NCBI GenBank assembly: GCA_039707465.1
Contig: CM077643.1
Location: 201,091,605 to 201,155,604, forward strand
DNA length: 64,000 nt
Direction of reading: 5' to 3'
Origin: Rhabdophis nuchalis
Lineage: Eukaryota; Chordata; Lepidosauria; Squamata; Natricidae
In this document: positions 41,730 through 64,000 of the stretch, in pieces
Numbering within the stretch: position 1 is the stretch's first letter
Layout of the letters: each line of letters begins with the position of its first letter
Notes under the pieces: model-generated
Database searches by the model: none
What the model saw: the letters and a program-made list of their open reading frames with translations, nothing else
What the model was told of the DNA's origin: nothing
Program-made: the position numbers and the translations under genes

Positions 41730-43187
41730 CTAGGTCTGGCTGAAACAATTTCTTTTACCACTCTCTCCTTCGGGCTTTGAGCTTGGGCGGTGGAAGATGG
41801 CTTCTCTTTGTCCCTGAATGACTATTTTACTTATGGAAAATTTCCAGCGTCTCTTTGTGATTTGGACTCCCTCTGGTTACTAAAGAAGAATTTTTTGGGG
41901 GATTTGTGATTTCTTTTCTGGAGTGCCTTCGTTATTATACTTATTGATTTGGAAAATTGTTTCTCTCTTGGTTCCTGAACTTTATAACACTGAACTGAAC
42001 TTTTGGCTCCTGACTTGCCTCAACAGCCCCACCCAAAAAACGCCATTTTAGTGGCACTGATTTTAACAGCTAATCATGGCACAAGAATCAGCACTGGCAA
42101 GCTTAGAACTAAGGATGGCCTCTCTTGAATCTGTTATACAAACCTTGGTACAAGAAATCAAGGCCCAGAGGGCAGAAAATATCAACTTTAAAAAGGAATT
42201 ATTGGACACACAGAAACAAGTGCTGGAGAACACACAGAAGAATGAAGAACTGGAAGGGGGGCTGGTGGGGGCTAAGGGAGAGATTAAAAATGTTACTAAT
42301 GAGGTTGTGGAAATAAATGGGCATGTGTCTAGGATTGATATGGAAAGGATGACATATTTTTTGAGATTTCAGAATGTTTCTGAGGAATCTGGTGAATGTC
42401 TCCCTGAACTCATGAGCACAATTATAGCAGACTATTTACATAAACCCAAGGATGAGATCAGGGGGGACATTTTCCTAGTCTACAGAATTAACTCTGCATA
42501 TGCCAGGATAAATGAAGTACCTAGAGAGATACATGTTAAATTTGTTAGAAGGTCAACCAGAGAGGAAATCCTGAAAGTGCAAAGGGGGGGTCCGTTAATT
42601 TACCAGCAAAAGGAGGTTGCCATCTTGAAGCAGATCCCAAGAAAGATTAGAGAAACGAGAAGGAAATTTTCCTTCTTGTCCAAAACATTGTTTGACCACG
42701 GGATCTGGTTCAAGTGGGTGACGCCCGAAGGGATGCTGGTGTTCTGGGAAGGAGGAAGAATGAGGATTAAAACAGTTGCGGAGGCGGAAGCCTTTCTTAA
42801 AAAACATTCCTCTGTCCTGGGGGAAGATCCAGGGGGGGCAGAGGGGGCCACGGCCCCGCCCGCTGGGGGCCTGGAAGGAGAGATAGAAGACACAATAGCC
42901 AAGAGACTTAGATCTAAAAAATAACTTTGCTTTGATTTTTTGAGTAATATAGTATAACATGTGTATCTGGATTTTTGCAAATGACTGACAGCATAGAACT
43001 GAGAACTTAGAAACATGTACTTGTTTTCACTTTGTAGTGTTATGAACAATGTTTTGTTAATGATCTATTTTGAAGTCCTAGAAGGGCCGACGACTTTGAC
43101 GTGAATGCTCTAAAAATTTCTTTGTATCCCTTACCCTACCCTATTGAAAAATTGTAAAACCAATAAAACTTTTTCAATATAAAAAAA
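41730..43187 (+). mobile_element. ORF1-only L1-type retroposon (HAL1-like)
   Basis: 1458 bp bounded by a 17-bp direct repeat AAGATTTAGTGGAGTTT (41713-41729, 43188-43204). Layout: 346-nt 5' UTR, one complete ORF1 (42076-42924), 263-nt 3' UTR with AATAAA (43162-43167) and a short A tail. No ORF2 (endonuclease/RT) is present. A YY1-like GAAGATGGC lies near 41795, as in L1 promoters. It resembles mammalian HAL1 ('half L1') in design. Either a distinct family, or a single L1 with an ORF2 deletion. Confidence 0.88.
42076..42924 (+). CDS. L1-type ORF1 protein, intact (282 aa)
   Basis: L1 ORF1 protein is a trimeric RNA-binding chaperone that coats L1 RNA. Seen here: residues about 5-95 form a leucine-rich coiled coil (LASLELRMASLESVIQTL start); about 97-190 an RRM-like domain (YFLRFQNVSEESGE, REIHVKFVRRSTREEIL); about 195-255 the C-terminal domain (IPRKIRETRRKFSFLSKTL, GIWFKWVTPEGMLVFWEGG); then a glycine/proline-rich tail ending KRLRSKK. 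This order matches L1 ORF1p, which is about 338 aa in human. The start ATGG has A at -3. No stop or frameshift is present. It is transposon-derived, not a host gene, unless expression shows otherwise. Confidence 0.9.
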   Translation: MAQESALASLELRMASLESVIQTLVQEIKAQRAENINFKKELLDTQKQVLENTQKNEELEGGLVGAKGEIKNVTNEVVEINGHVSRIDMERMTYFLRFQNVSEESGECLPELMSTIIADYLHKPKDEIRGDIFLVYRINSAYARINEVPREIHVKFVRRSTREEILKVQRGGPLIYQQKEVAILKQIPRKIRETRRKFSFLSKTLFDHGIWFKWVTPEGMLVFWEGGRMRIKTVAEAEAFLKKHSSVLGEDPGGAEGATAPPAGGLEGEIEDTIAKRLRSKK

Positions 43188-43390
43188 AAGATTTAGTGGA
43201 GTTTAACCCAAATTAACCCTGCTTGCAACTTGTTAACAGTAATATGAACAATGATTAATAGCAAAATCGAAGTTGAGGAAATAATAGGAAAAAAAGGACA
43301 CAGGCTCACTGAAGAGAGCTGAGTCACATCTGGAATAGATTAGTTGCTACATCATACTATGCTTGGCTAATAACCCTCAATTTACCACAA

Positions 43391-43755
43391 ATTGAGTAAT
43401 CCTCAATTTACAAATGAGCCCAAAATTTCCATTGCTGAGCAAAACAATTAAGTGAATTTTGCCCCATTTTATGATTTTTGCCACAGTTAAGTGAATCACT
43501 GCAGTTGTTAAGTTACTAACACAGTTGTTAAGTGAATCTAGCTTTCCTATTGAACTTGCTTCTATCTCAAAGTGATTATATGACCCCAGCACACTGCAAC
43601 TATTATAAATACATGACAGTTGCCAAGCTTTCTAATTTTGATCATGTGACCATGGAGATACTGCAACGGTGTAAGTGTGCAAAGTGGTCATGTCACTTTT
43701 TTCAGTGCTTTTGTAAGTTTGAATAGTCGCTAAGCAAATGGTTGTAAGTCATTTG
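43391..43755 (+). mobile_element. Interspersed inverted-repeat MITE
   Basis: Blocks ATGAGCCCAAAATTTCCATT, TTAAGTGAATCACTGCAGTT and GGTTGTAAGTCATTTGCAA match the other copies; the central ATGACCCC...GACCATGG region is shared too. Confidence 0.75.
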
Positions 43756-45109
43756 CAATGCATAATCAGATTTTATTTGTACCATAAGTATATCTATGCT
43801 CATAATATGCTTGATAATAATAATACCAATTAAAAATTACTCTAAATGCACTCAAAGTAAGAACTGTTTAAATTTCATTAGATTAAAATAAAATTATGTA
43901 TATGTTTCTACTTGAATTCTGATCCCTCTTTTTTTTTTTTCAAAAGATGGTTGAAGACATTCCACATTTTATCTTGAAACCTGTCAAACTTGAAATGCAA
44001 GTATCATGGTGCAAAAATCTCTGCCCATCCCTTAGTTATTATGAGGACTGCTTAATAAATAAAGGAAACACACATTCTCTGCTTGTGTTCTTTATTTATA
44101 CTGTGTACAAAACACCTCCTCTTACTGCAAGGGAAGGCGTCCTTTCTATTTGAAATATGTGAAAGTTCAGGAATCAGGGTGAGGCTGAAGATTTTGTAAT
44201 TGAGAAAATGTCATAGAGCTGTTGCATTTTTCCCACCAAAAGATCATTGTTATACTGAAGAGTCAGATATTCGTGATTTAGAAATAAATTGGTTCGGTCC
44301 CTGAATGAGCCAATCTCATGGCATTAAGCAAGGTTTGACTTTTTTCTCAAACCAGTATACAATCACTATGTGCTAAATTTGCATTGAATTATTTTGTTGT
44401 AAAAATCAAATACCCATGTTTCACATTTACAGGAACAAATGAAGAAATGAAGCAATTAGGATGATGAAAAATTAATCTTAAGCATTTAATGATACATAAA
44501 ATTCCAATCATGAAGCTTGGAGAACATAAATATAAAATAGTTTCTTACAAAAAGTAAGTTTCTGTACAATTGGCTTATGTACCAAACAATTTGGTAATGC
44601 AAAACCATCCAACATTTTGAGTTCTGGCAGCAGTCAGCTTGATGTCTTCTGGAAGCTTGCAAATAGTTTCCCTATTATTTACAGTATGTTTATCCCACCT
44701 CCAGTAAGCAAAGATGAGGCAAACTCAGTTAAAGTACTTTCTGACCAGGATGACAAGGGTTTCAATCAGACATTTTTTTAGTTATGGTCAAAGATGACCG
44801 TTAAAAATAGAAATCATATTTCAACAGATGATTTAAAAGAAGAAAAAAAACAATTGCAAAACAAAATAATAGAAGAAATTTTCCAGCAAATTATTCTTGT
44901 TTGGAAATGATAGCTGTAACTTTCTTTCTTACATATTGACAATCCAATAATCAATTGATTATGGGCCTTCAAGCAACTAAAAGATAGATTCACTATTCTT
45001 AATCTCTGACTTTTTCTGAATATAGCAATGAGTGATTTTAGACCTGTATAAAAGTGACTCAAAGTAGTATGTGGTCTACCCTTTTTATTTCCTGCAATTT
45101 ACATGGGCA

Positions 45110-45330
45110 TATTAGTTCTATTTTTGGAATATTGAAACATTTAGACTACTGCAACTTTGTCCACATTGGACTGCCTTTAAGGATCAGACTGAAGGCCCAG
45201 TTTGTGCAAAATGCAAGGACCTCAGTGCTCATGGGTGTTTAGGGGTACTTGTTACACCTTTCCTGAAGGCTTTGCACTGGTCTCTTATCCATTTGGGTTG
45301 TAATTTAAAGTAGTCTTAATTAATTTTTAA
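45110..45330 (+). pseudogene. Old L2 LINE fragment
   Basis: Translation includes HLDYCNFVHIGLPLRIRLKA, QFVQNARTSVLMG, a decayed version of the L2 RLDYCN...[10 protein letters not shown] region; frameshifts follow. Confidence 0.65.
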
Positions 45331-45514
45331 AAAAGTTTCAAATTTGAATGGTTGTATATCTCAATTTATTATCACAATGAGTTGCAACCACAATTTTGGG
45401 CACAATGACAGTTGTAAATTGGTGGGCGCATTGGCAGTAGAAGTGAGAAGACATTAGGAAAATGGGAAAGGTACATATAAAGTGGTGTTGCCTCAGTTCG
45501 ATAACACCTCCCAT

Positions 45515-45725
45515 CCAGTGTGGTAGCGTGGTTAAAGAGTTGGACCAGCAGTGAGAGTGGAGACCCAGATTCTATTCCACTCTCAGACCTAGAAGGTCAT
45601 TAGGTGACTTTAAGCCAGCCCAAATCCCAAGGTAATGGTTGTAGGGGAAAACAGAAAGCAGTCTACGTAAGTCACATTGAGTTCCAGTACAAGATGAGGG
45701 ATATAAATGAAACAGATAAACAGAC
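45515..45725 (+). mobile_element. tRNA-derived SINE (second family)
   Basis: Begins CCAGTGTGGTAGCGTGGTTA (box A-like), GTTGGACCAGCAGTGAGAGT, a decayed box B (CAGATTCTATTCC), and ends CATTGAGTTCC...GGGATATAAATGAAA, a tail shared by a common squamate SINE family. Confidence 0.7.
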
Positions 45726-46769
45726 AAACAGCTGGATGAATCCTTTGATTTTTGGAAACCATCTGGCAATGATTGAAGACATCCATTGTATGTAATGCTG
45801 TCTCACCATTAGGCCATCAGTTTTATAATGGAGGACCCTACAGACTTCTACAACGCTTTTATAATTGTCAGTTGTTAATCTTTTCACTTGGGACTTATTT
45901 CTGGATAACACTACAATACTCAACTCTGGTTTCTGTACAGTTTACTACCTTTGCACAGTTATTGGACATGGAAATAAGCAACGGGACACATCCATACAAA
46001 TGCCTTTCTCCAATCATCTTTGGTTTTTCTCTAAAAATCCTTTCTCCCTTCATGCCTGCTCCTTCAAGAATAAGGAACAGGGTTTTAGAACTTTTACTGT
46101 ACACTTCTAAGCAACTGAACTTAGTATGATAATTGATAGAAGTTTATAGAAAATGCTATTTTTTCAAGATCTCCAGAGTCATATTCATTAAACCTGTGCT
46201 ATAGAAGAACACATTTTTATTTTTCAGATGATTAATATCTGGATGAATAAATAAATTTTGGATGCCTTTTATTATTTTGCAAGGTTTTTCATGAGTGATT
46301 TTGGGTTATATCAGTCTCATTTATGCTATTCATAACAAGTGCATTATGTTTTTACAGTTTTAGATACATATTTTTATAATGTATTTTAAGCACTGTTCCG
46401 AAAGCTGTACTGACTAGTATTTTTCTGCAGTTATATATTTCTTATTGTTTACAGGCATTCAAAAACCTGTAAAATGTAAAAGTACTGATGAATGAATTTG
46501 GGGTTGCCATGGTATTTGTACCATTTATTTATAAAAAATATCCATCTGAATGCATTTTAATATTACTGTAATTTGCAGATAAAAGAGTCCATTAACCCTT
46601 AATAGAGCAATCAGTAGTTGAAAAGATGTTAAACTCAAGTACACCCAGCCTATTGTTCAAAGTAATATTTCATATTCATTTTTAAAAGTACATAATGTAA
46701 CACATTGGTTAATTCAAATTCAATATATTTTTAAATTTTAAAAAATTAGCAACAAACCATTCAACAATA

Positions 46770-49700
46770 TTTCATACTGTTTATTACAAATATTTCATAC
46801 AAAATGTAACACTGGCACCAGATTCATGACACCATGGTTTGTAAAGATATATTGCACATGCTAAAAGCATAAAATATACAGACAAAACTACAAAACATTA
46901 GATATTGGCTTTTTAAAATGTATGTCACTGCATTACAAACACAGATAGCTGCATTTAATACACACTCAAGATTGTCACCATTTTAAAACATCCTTCCCAA
47001 TAACACTGACTTAAGGTTTGCTTTGTGTAATAAGAAAATGTATAAATTCCTATACAAATTTAGCATATTAATTTTAGGTCAACACAAATGTTTTTTTAAA
47101 AAAGACAAAGCCGTAAAGCTTTGAAACGAAAACATATAGGTATTATATTGCTTCAGTATGACTCAAATGAAGGAAAGACATGTTCACAATAGTAGATATC
47201 CAGCATACACAAATATAAAAAGGCACTCTAAAAGTTTCTTACATTATGAAACTCAGGTGCATTATCAAGTTTCTAAACAGAGAAGACAAGAAATTGAATT
47301 TACTCAATTCATAGTTAAATACAAAGGTTTGCTATAATAGTACCAAAACACAACATGGTGCCCTTTTAGTAGTGATACAGATATCCCCTGAGCTAGTTTA
47401 TCTTAACACTTGAAACAATACAGATCAGCAAGGGGTAAGTGCCATGCATTGTAACCTGGCAGCTGAAGTTTCACATGAATGGAATACAATCTGCTAACAC
47501 AGAACCGTAACTATAGAGAGGTGCATGCGTTATTACTCACCTTCTAGATCATGCTTCTCAATCTTTATCAAATCAACACCACTGATGTCAGTAGAATAGA
47601 GTGCTTATCTTTTGACAAAAGCTAATCAAACAAATCAAAACAGGCCATAACTGACATTTATTACTATAGTTAAAATACAGTACCTTATCTGCTACTAAAC
47701 CGTATTGCCATCGCAAGAAAGCGATTAGAACAGAATCCATAGTCCAGTGACACTAACTGCAAATTTCCCATTTTAATTAAGATGGTTTTATTACTCTTTT
47801 ATATGAAAATAATACATATAAAAGAAATAGATAAGCATATATTTGGAAAAGATGGCCCTACAAATGAATATAGGTCTATCCAGAAACAAATTATTTTAAG
47901 TTCAAAAGATTGTATAGCCGGGGATTTTAGCCCTATTGTCTTTTCAAGGCAGTAGGCTGGGATTGTTGATAGGACAGAAACACATAATGTAGTCTAAACT
48001 CAGGAACTCAGAACTATACTCTTATTATATTTTTATATAGCTGTGCAGAGGATTTTAGCATAAAGTGTTGAAAAATGTATTTATAGAAGTCACTATCAAA
48101 TTATTTGGATGAGAAGATTATTGTACTGTGAATGACTCCAATGCTGTAGAAAATTTCTGTTTGCATGGTGAATTGTCCTTTGACCTCTGTTCCCCAAATT
48201 TACTTTCCCCCTACCCTCCTGATGTTTTGTGGAAGGTGCAGTGGTGTGTGTATGTGTGTGTGTATTTCATGGTGACTAGTTTGATATGATCAGCCAAGAA
48301 GAAGGAAGAAGAAAATTAGACTTTTTACTCAATTCTACATGGAAACATTGGTGTTTTGTTTCAAGTGATGTTTAATAATATTTAGTACTGTTCTAGAGAA
48401 CTCACTTCAGTTATAAAACATTACAGTACTAGGAAAGAAAACTTATATATTTGTAAGTATAGTTTGATTTCCCTGACTATTTGGTGATCCATTTTTTTTG
48501 GTCATTCTGTTTATTTCATTTCTTCCTTCATAGCTATACCATTATAACCAAATGCATTGCTCTTCTTTTTTGAAAAAAACACATAACCGCAAACTATTGT
48601 TAATACCGTAGATGATAAGTAGACTCCAGATGACTCACAACTATGAGGGCATCTCCATGCAACCACTGTTGCCATTCTATAAACTCAGAATTATTCTGCA
48701 TCAACCTGTTATAGTCCTGACTTCAACTGCTGAAAACTCCTCATGAGTTGATTAACTTTCATTCTAATGGACCAACAGGAAAGTACCAAAAATGACATTC
48801 AGGTTGCGCCCAATCCCCTCAATTTGCTTCCATACTTTCCTTTTCTAGAAAAGCAGAAAAAGAGAAAAAATGAGAGGCAGTGAAAACACGCGCAAGAATG
48901 TAAGGCCTTTATAGCTGGAGCTGCAAAGCCACATTTCTACAGCACTAAAGCTGGCAAAAGGACATAATATGATAGTGCTATGGAAGCTTAGGAGTTATGG
49001 AAAATTGTGAGCTGAGAGTTCCCACCAACAAGAAAACAGCCTGTCTCCAAGCTCTAATGTTAAAAGGGGGAAATTAGGGAATCCTCTGGGGTTACAGCTA
49101 AGCTCTGCTACCTAAGAAAAATCATAACGTGAAATTATAGAGTGTTACTCCAATGCAAGTGTGGCATGAAACCTCTCGGTTCTTCTACATCAGGATTTAT
49201 TAAAGTGAGGTCTTAGGACCCTTGGGGAGAGGGTTGTCCCCTCAAATCTATAAAATCAAAATTATTTGCCCACCTAGATTGAAAAACAATACAGTATTAA
49301 AATCCCATCAACAATCATGAGAAGCAAGAGTATCAATTTTAATTCTTAATATAGTAAAGATAGATAAATATAACCATTCAGCCAGAAGTTCTCCATGATT
49401 TTCAAAAGAGGGAAGAGATCCTGAGATAATTAAAAAAAACAAAACACTGTTCTATGCCAAAAGATTTTAACACAGAAAAATTACTCAACATTAGCCTTTT
49501 CCTCTTAAAGCACATTTAGAACATACAGTAATCTCTCACTTTCTGAAGTACTGTACAATTGGGCTACTATGCTCTATAAAGTATTCTAATTATTGGTTCA
49601 TTAATGAAGTTTGTGATTTGTGCAGCCCTGGGCGATATCCAAGTGAAATTTTTGCTGAACAGTCAAGAAAACAAAGTGACCTTTTTACATTTTCCTCATT

Positions 49701-52700
49701 TCTTTCATTTCCTTTTCTTTTTTCAAAAATCAACTACGGTGTAAAACTACTTTTTATAAATGATTAAGATCTTTCTGCACGGAAGCACCCATAAATTTAC
49801 TGCAAAACTTTAATTGTGGGTTTTAAGGAATATCCAGTAGTTCTCAGAATTTAACAGACACCTTAAAATCCACAAAAGGATTTAACATTTTCTGTATTTA
49901 ATAGGAATCAAGGCAATAACTAGTGAGAGCCTCTTACATTATAGTTCCTAGTCATGTACAAATATCATTTAAAAATACATATATGCTAATATTGCAATTT
50001 CAAAATGTGTGCATAAATATTGCCTTTTTCTTAAAAACTCATAATTACCATTTTGTATTTTAGAGGTCTGTAACAATTTATACACACTTGCGTTCTTAAG
50101 AAAAATAGTCTCTTTTTATTTTATCATTGCTATAGAATGCAAATTGTAGTATGAAAAACTTCTCTAAGACCTGGTTGAAAGTCTATGTCATGATGGAGAA
50201 TTTTGTTAATAATCATGTATCAAATTGAAAAACAATTGGAGAATATTTTATTACCCTAAATCATGTGTGTCAAACTTGTGGCATCACGTTGTTGTCACGT
50301 GATGTATCACAACTTCCCCCCTCTTTGCTAAAATGGGTGGGCATGGCCAGCACATGACACATCCGACCGCGTGCCGTGAGTTTGACACCCCTGCCCTAAA
50401 TTCAAATAGAGCTTGGGGTAGTAAATGTTCCTAGAATTGAAGTGCCTAACTTTGTGCTTATTTATATTGTGAGAGAAAATTTAATTTCTGATATGTTAAT
50501 CAGTAATTGGGACAAAAAAAAATCAGTCTTGTGTCAGAAAGATCAATTGATTTATGGGAATATATCTGATCCTAGTTTATCTTTTGGTGTTTTGCTGGGA
50601 ATTTTTTCTCTCAATACACTGGCTGGGGGTTAAAACAAAGAAGCAACTGAGAGTTTTAGTCAGTGTTAGTGGTACCTTTTCATATCAGGCATTTTTGTTT
50701 GCGAGTGTAACTACAAAATGGCTGAAAATTGAGGAACACTGTCACCTGTCTGAGAATAAAGAGTCTCCTACGAAGATTACATTTCAGATGTGTGCAAAGC
50801 ATTTTGAATTTGTAACACTTCTTCAAATACTGGTACAGTACAACACAGAACAGTTGCAGTGAAATCAGCACAATATTGTGCAGAAACAGTTGTTTCAAAT
50901 TGGAAATGTTTCGTGACTTCCATTACAATGCAAGATGTCTGGTTTCTATTTTTTGCAATGTATAGCCCAGAATGAAAATACATTTGACTTAGATGAAGGT
51001 GCAGCCTCAAAATGGAAGTTTTTCCGGCAAATCTTGTTTATAGAAGCAAAGCGAAACTTTGTATGTTTTACTGATCATCCAAGAATAAATTCACATATTC
51101 TATCTTTAACATACTTTGATATATAGCAATGAATGGTTATGTTAAATTATTTCAAATATCTGTGTAGAATAGATAACAAAGCAGCAGATAGTCTACTGCT
51201 TCTGTTTCAGTTTTTTTTAAAATGTATTTTGCTTCCATAGACAAGAAAGGACACATCCCTCTTGATTCCACAATTCTCCTTTAGAACATTGACAAATTTT
51301 CACCACCACCCTTTGAAAGACTAAATCACACATTTTTTTCCTCTTCTCTGCCAACAAATACTATGCAATGTACGCCTCCACTGCATTTGACAAAATTTGC
51401 ATGAAGCTATTCTCAGCTGACTGCATAAGAGCTGAAAATGATAACTGTGTGTGTTTGTTCCATCAAACCCAGCACACTAAATTTGCTTAAATTCATAGCT
51501 AATAACACATTATAGAATTAAGAAGGAGGACAAACCATGGTCAATTTTTCTGGGCACTTGTTTCATTTCAAATAAATATAAACACATTTAACATTACAGG
51601 TACGAACACTAGTCTGGAAAAATAAACTGTGATCAACACATCATCATCATTGGTTACAAATGTCAAAGTATCTACTAGAAATAACCCAAGACTCTTAATT
51701 ACAGAAAACACTATTTGTGCATTGGTGATTAGAAAAGTTACTTGATTTTCCCCCCTTGCATTATTAAAAAAATAATAAAGTCTTCTGAAGCCTTTTGGTC
51801 CTCATGGTATAGCTGGTTAGTTCTTTATATTTTAAGAGTCTCACTCTTCTTTCTGTACACCTTTCTCAGGCGAGGAAAAGGGTCCGTTTGACCTAGAAGC
51901 TTTGGCAGAAGGAGTAGATATTCATAATGCAAATGTTTAAAAAGTAAATTGATGCCAGCAGGACTGTTTAGTACAACCCAGTTCCCTTCTGTATGATTAC
52001 TTAACTTTTCCACTTTATGTTTTGGTTCTGTCTCCTGTTTGCATCTTAGCACAGCAATGATAAATATGAAGGACTGTAATCTATCTTGTTGCGTACTTTC
52101 CAAAAAAGTCAGACAATGTTTATGATAAAAATCACATTACACATAAAGATAACAAAAAGTCAATTCAAATGAGCAGGGTGAAACATTTAGGTGCATTAGG
52201 CATTATATTTAGATTTTTCCTAAAACAAATAATTGCTGGACAGCACAGGTAAGACAAGTTCCCAAGGATCCCTATTTGGAGAGTGCAAATAAACCATGCA
52301 TGCTTGTGCTGAATGGTAACAAAAATAAGGCAAATCTCATCTGCCTTTACAATAATCTCTTTGCTGCAGCTGCAGGTGGGCATGTTGTGATGAGGCAAAA
52401 CAAGATTTGATCCTAATGATTTTAAATTGCAAATGGAAGCAGCAAATACCTATTGTTTTTAAAACACCTATTGGGTATTACTGTGATGAATTTAGAAGTC
52501 TGAATTGCCACAGAAAATGGTGTTGGCAGTATTTGTTCAAACCCAAATCAAAATCTGTGGCTTTACCTTTGGTTTTTATAACAAAGATACCTAAAAATGA
52601 AGACTATATATCTATACAAGAGATACTAGAGATGGGAAGGTCTTCTGACAATCCAGAAGCACCCTACTTGAATAATGACTTTATATCAGCAGTTTAATAT

Positions 52701-53038
52701 AGCTAACATATTAATATAGACGTAACAGTTCCCTGTTTACTTGTGCTGTCAAAACAGAAAAAGGCAGCTTCTTTTTTTCTGCATATAATAGGAGGTAGAG
52801 ACTTCCAGAGGAGCCCTTAGAATTTATGGAAAGCACAGTAGTGCTGGAAGCAAAACATTAACTAGAGTGCATTTAAAAAAAAATCCTTAAATTTTCTAAA
52901 AGGCTCTATTTAATTGCAAATTTTAGTCTTTGCTGTTCTCATTCATAAATGAAGCTGAGGTGAAATTCAGGTGTTTCTAAATAAAATTTCAGATTAAATG
53001 CAAATGCAATCAAGAAAGGGGCACTGAATGTTAAAAAG
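46770..53038 (-). other. ANKRD44: Probable ANKRD44 3' UTR and downstream unique sequence
   Basis: About 6.3 kb after the stop with very few repeats, unlike all neighbouring sequence. This suggests constraint or transcribed UTR. Minus-strand AATAAA candidates lie near 50,247, 47,648 and 46,783; the last would give the longest UTR. Which is used cannot be told from sequence. One hAT element (50262-50393) interrupts it. No RNA gene is recognised. Confidence 0.4.
50262..50393. mobile_element. Short hAT element in the probable ANKRD44 3' UTR
   Basis: 132 bp with ends CATGTGTGTCAAACTTG / GAGTTTGACACCCCTG and a perfect 8-bp target duplication CCCTAAAT (50254-50261, 50394-50401). Same family as 26,465-26,598. 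Confidence 0.92.

Positions 53039-64000
<10,962 letters not shown>

Larger units (their letters stand above)
38668..46769. other. Intergenic region between PGAP1 and ANKRD44
   Basis: Contains the promoter, a palindromic hAT MITE (39009-39120), a CR1 copy split by an L2 (39626-41712), the ORF1-only L1 element (41730-43187), an inverted-repeat MITE (43391-43755), an old L2 (45110-45330) and a SINE (45515-45725). The stretches 39125-39620, 43760-45100 and 45730-46770 show nothing recognised. Confidence 0.75.

Noticed and set aside
42595..43049. 149-codon minus-strand open frame
   Set aside because: Mirror frame of the L1 ORF1, whose plus-strand product has a clear domain order.
52407..52697. 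96-codon plus-strand open frame opposite the ANKRD44 3' region
   Set aside because: No recognisable domain, no splice context or neighbours; length is within chance for AT-rich DNA read on six frames.

Overview
The window is nuclear DNA of a squamate reptile, most likely a snake. The evidence is two vertebrate genes with ordinary GT-AG introns, many CR1 and L2 LINE fragments, tRNA-derived SINEs, many short hAT elements with 8-bp target duplications, and long GATA/GGTA/GAAA arrays. No species can be named from the sequence alone. The DNA is AT-rich except for one CpG-rich promoter near 38.2-38.95 kb.

Two protein genes lie in tandem on the minus strand, in the order known for other vertebrates (ANKRD44 upstream of PGAP1). 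PGAP1, the ER GPI-inositol deacylase, begins near 38.67 kb and runs off the left edge. Exons 1-22 were placed by splice sites and reading frame. They give 712 codons plus 2 nt of one open frame, with no stop and no frameshift, and include the GHSMGG lipase motif with its serine at residue 173. About 200 C-terminal residues lie beyond the window. ANKRD44, an ankyrin-repeat protein of the PP6 regulatory family, enters from the right edge. Its last four coding exons are at 61.1, 58.5, 58.2 and 53.3-53.0 kb, and its stop codon is at 53,039. A repeat-poor stretch from 53.0 to about 46.8 kb is probably its 3' UTR. The 8 kb between the genes holds a nested CR1/L2/L1 cluster, older LINE and SINE pieces, and the PGAP1 promoter.

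The rest is mobile DNA. The most notable items are: (1) a 1.46-kb element at 41.7-43.2 kb bounded by a 17-bp target duplication, carrying an intact L1-type ORF1 (282 aa) and a poly(A) tail but no reverse transcriptase, so an ORF1-only, HAL1-like design; (2) three copies of a TA-flanked inverted-repeat element that carry the same complex minisatellite as two Helitron-like elements, although these are unrelated transposon classes; (3) a 1.1-kb hAT element containing a large GC-rich palindrome; (4) a SPIN-like hAT copy, a family known for horizontal transfer; (5) several insertions inside insertions that give relative ages; and (6) perfect short hairpins and duplications in introns. Long open frames over the microsatellites (rich in S/F/L or Y/L/P/T) are not genes.
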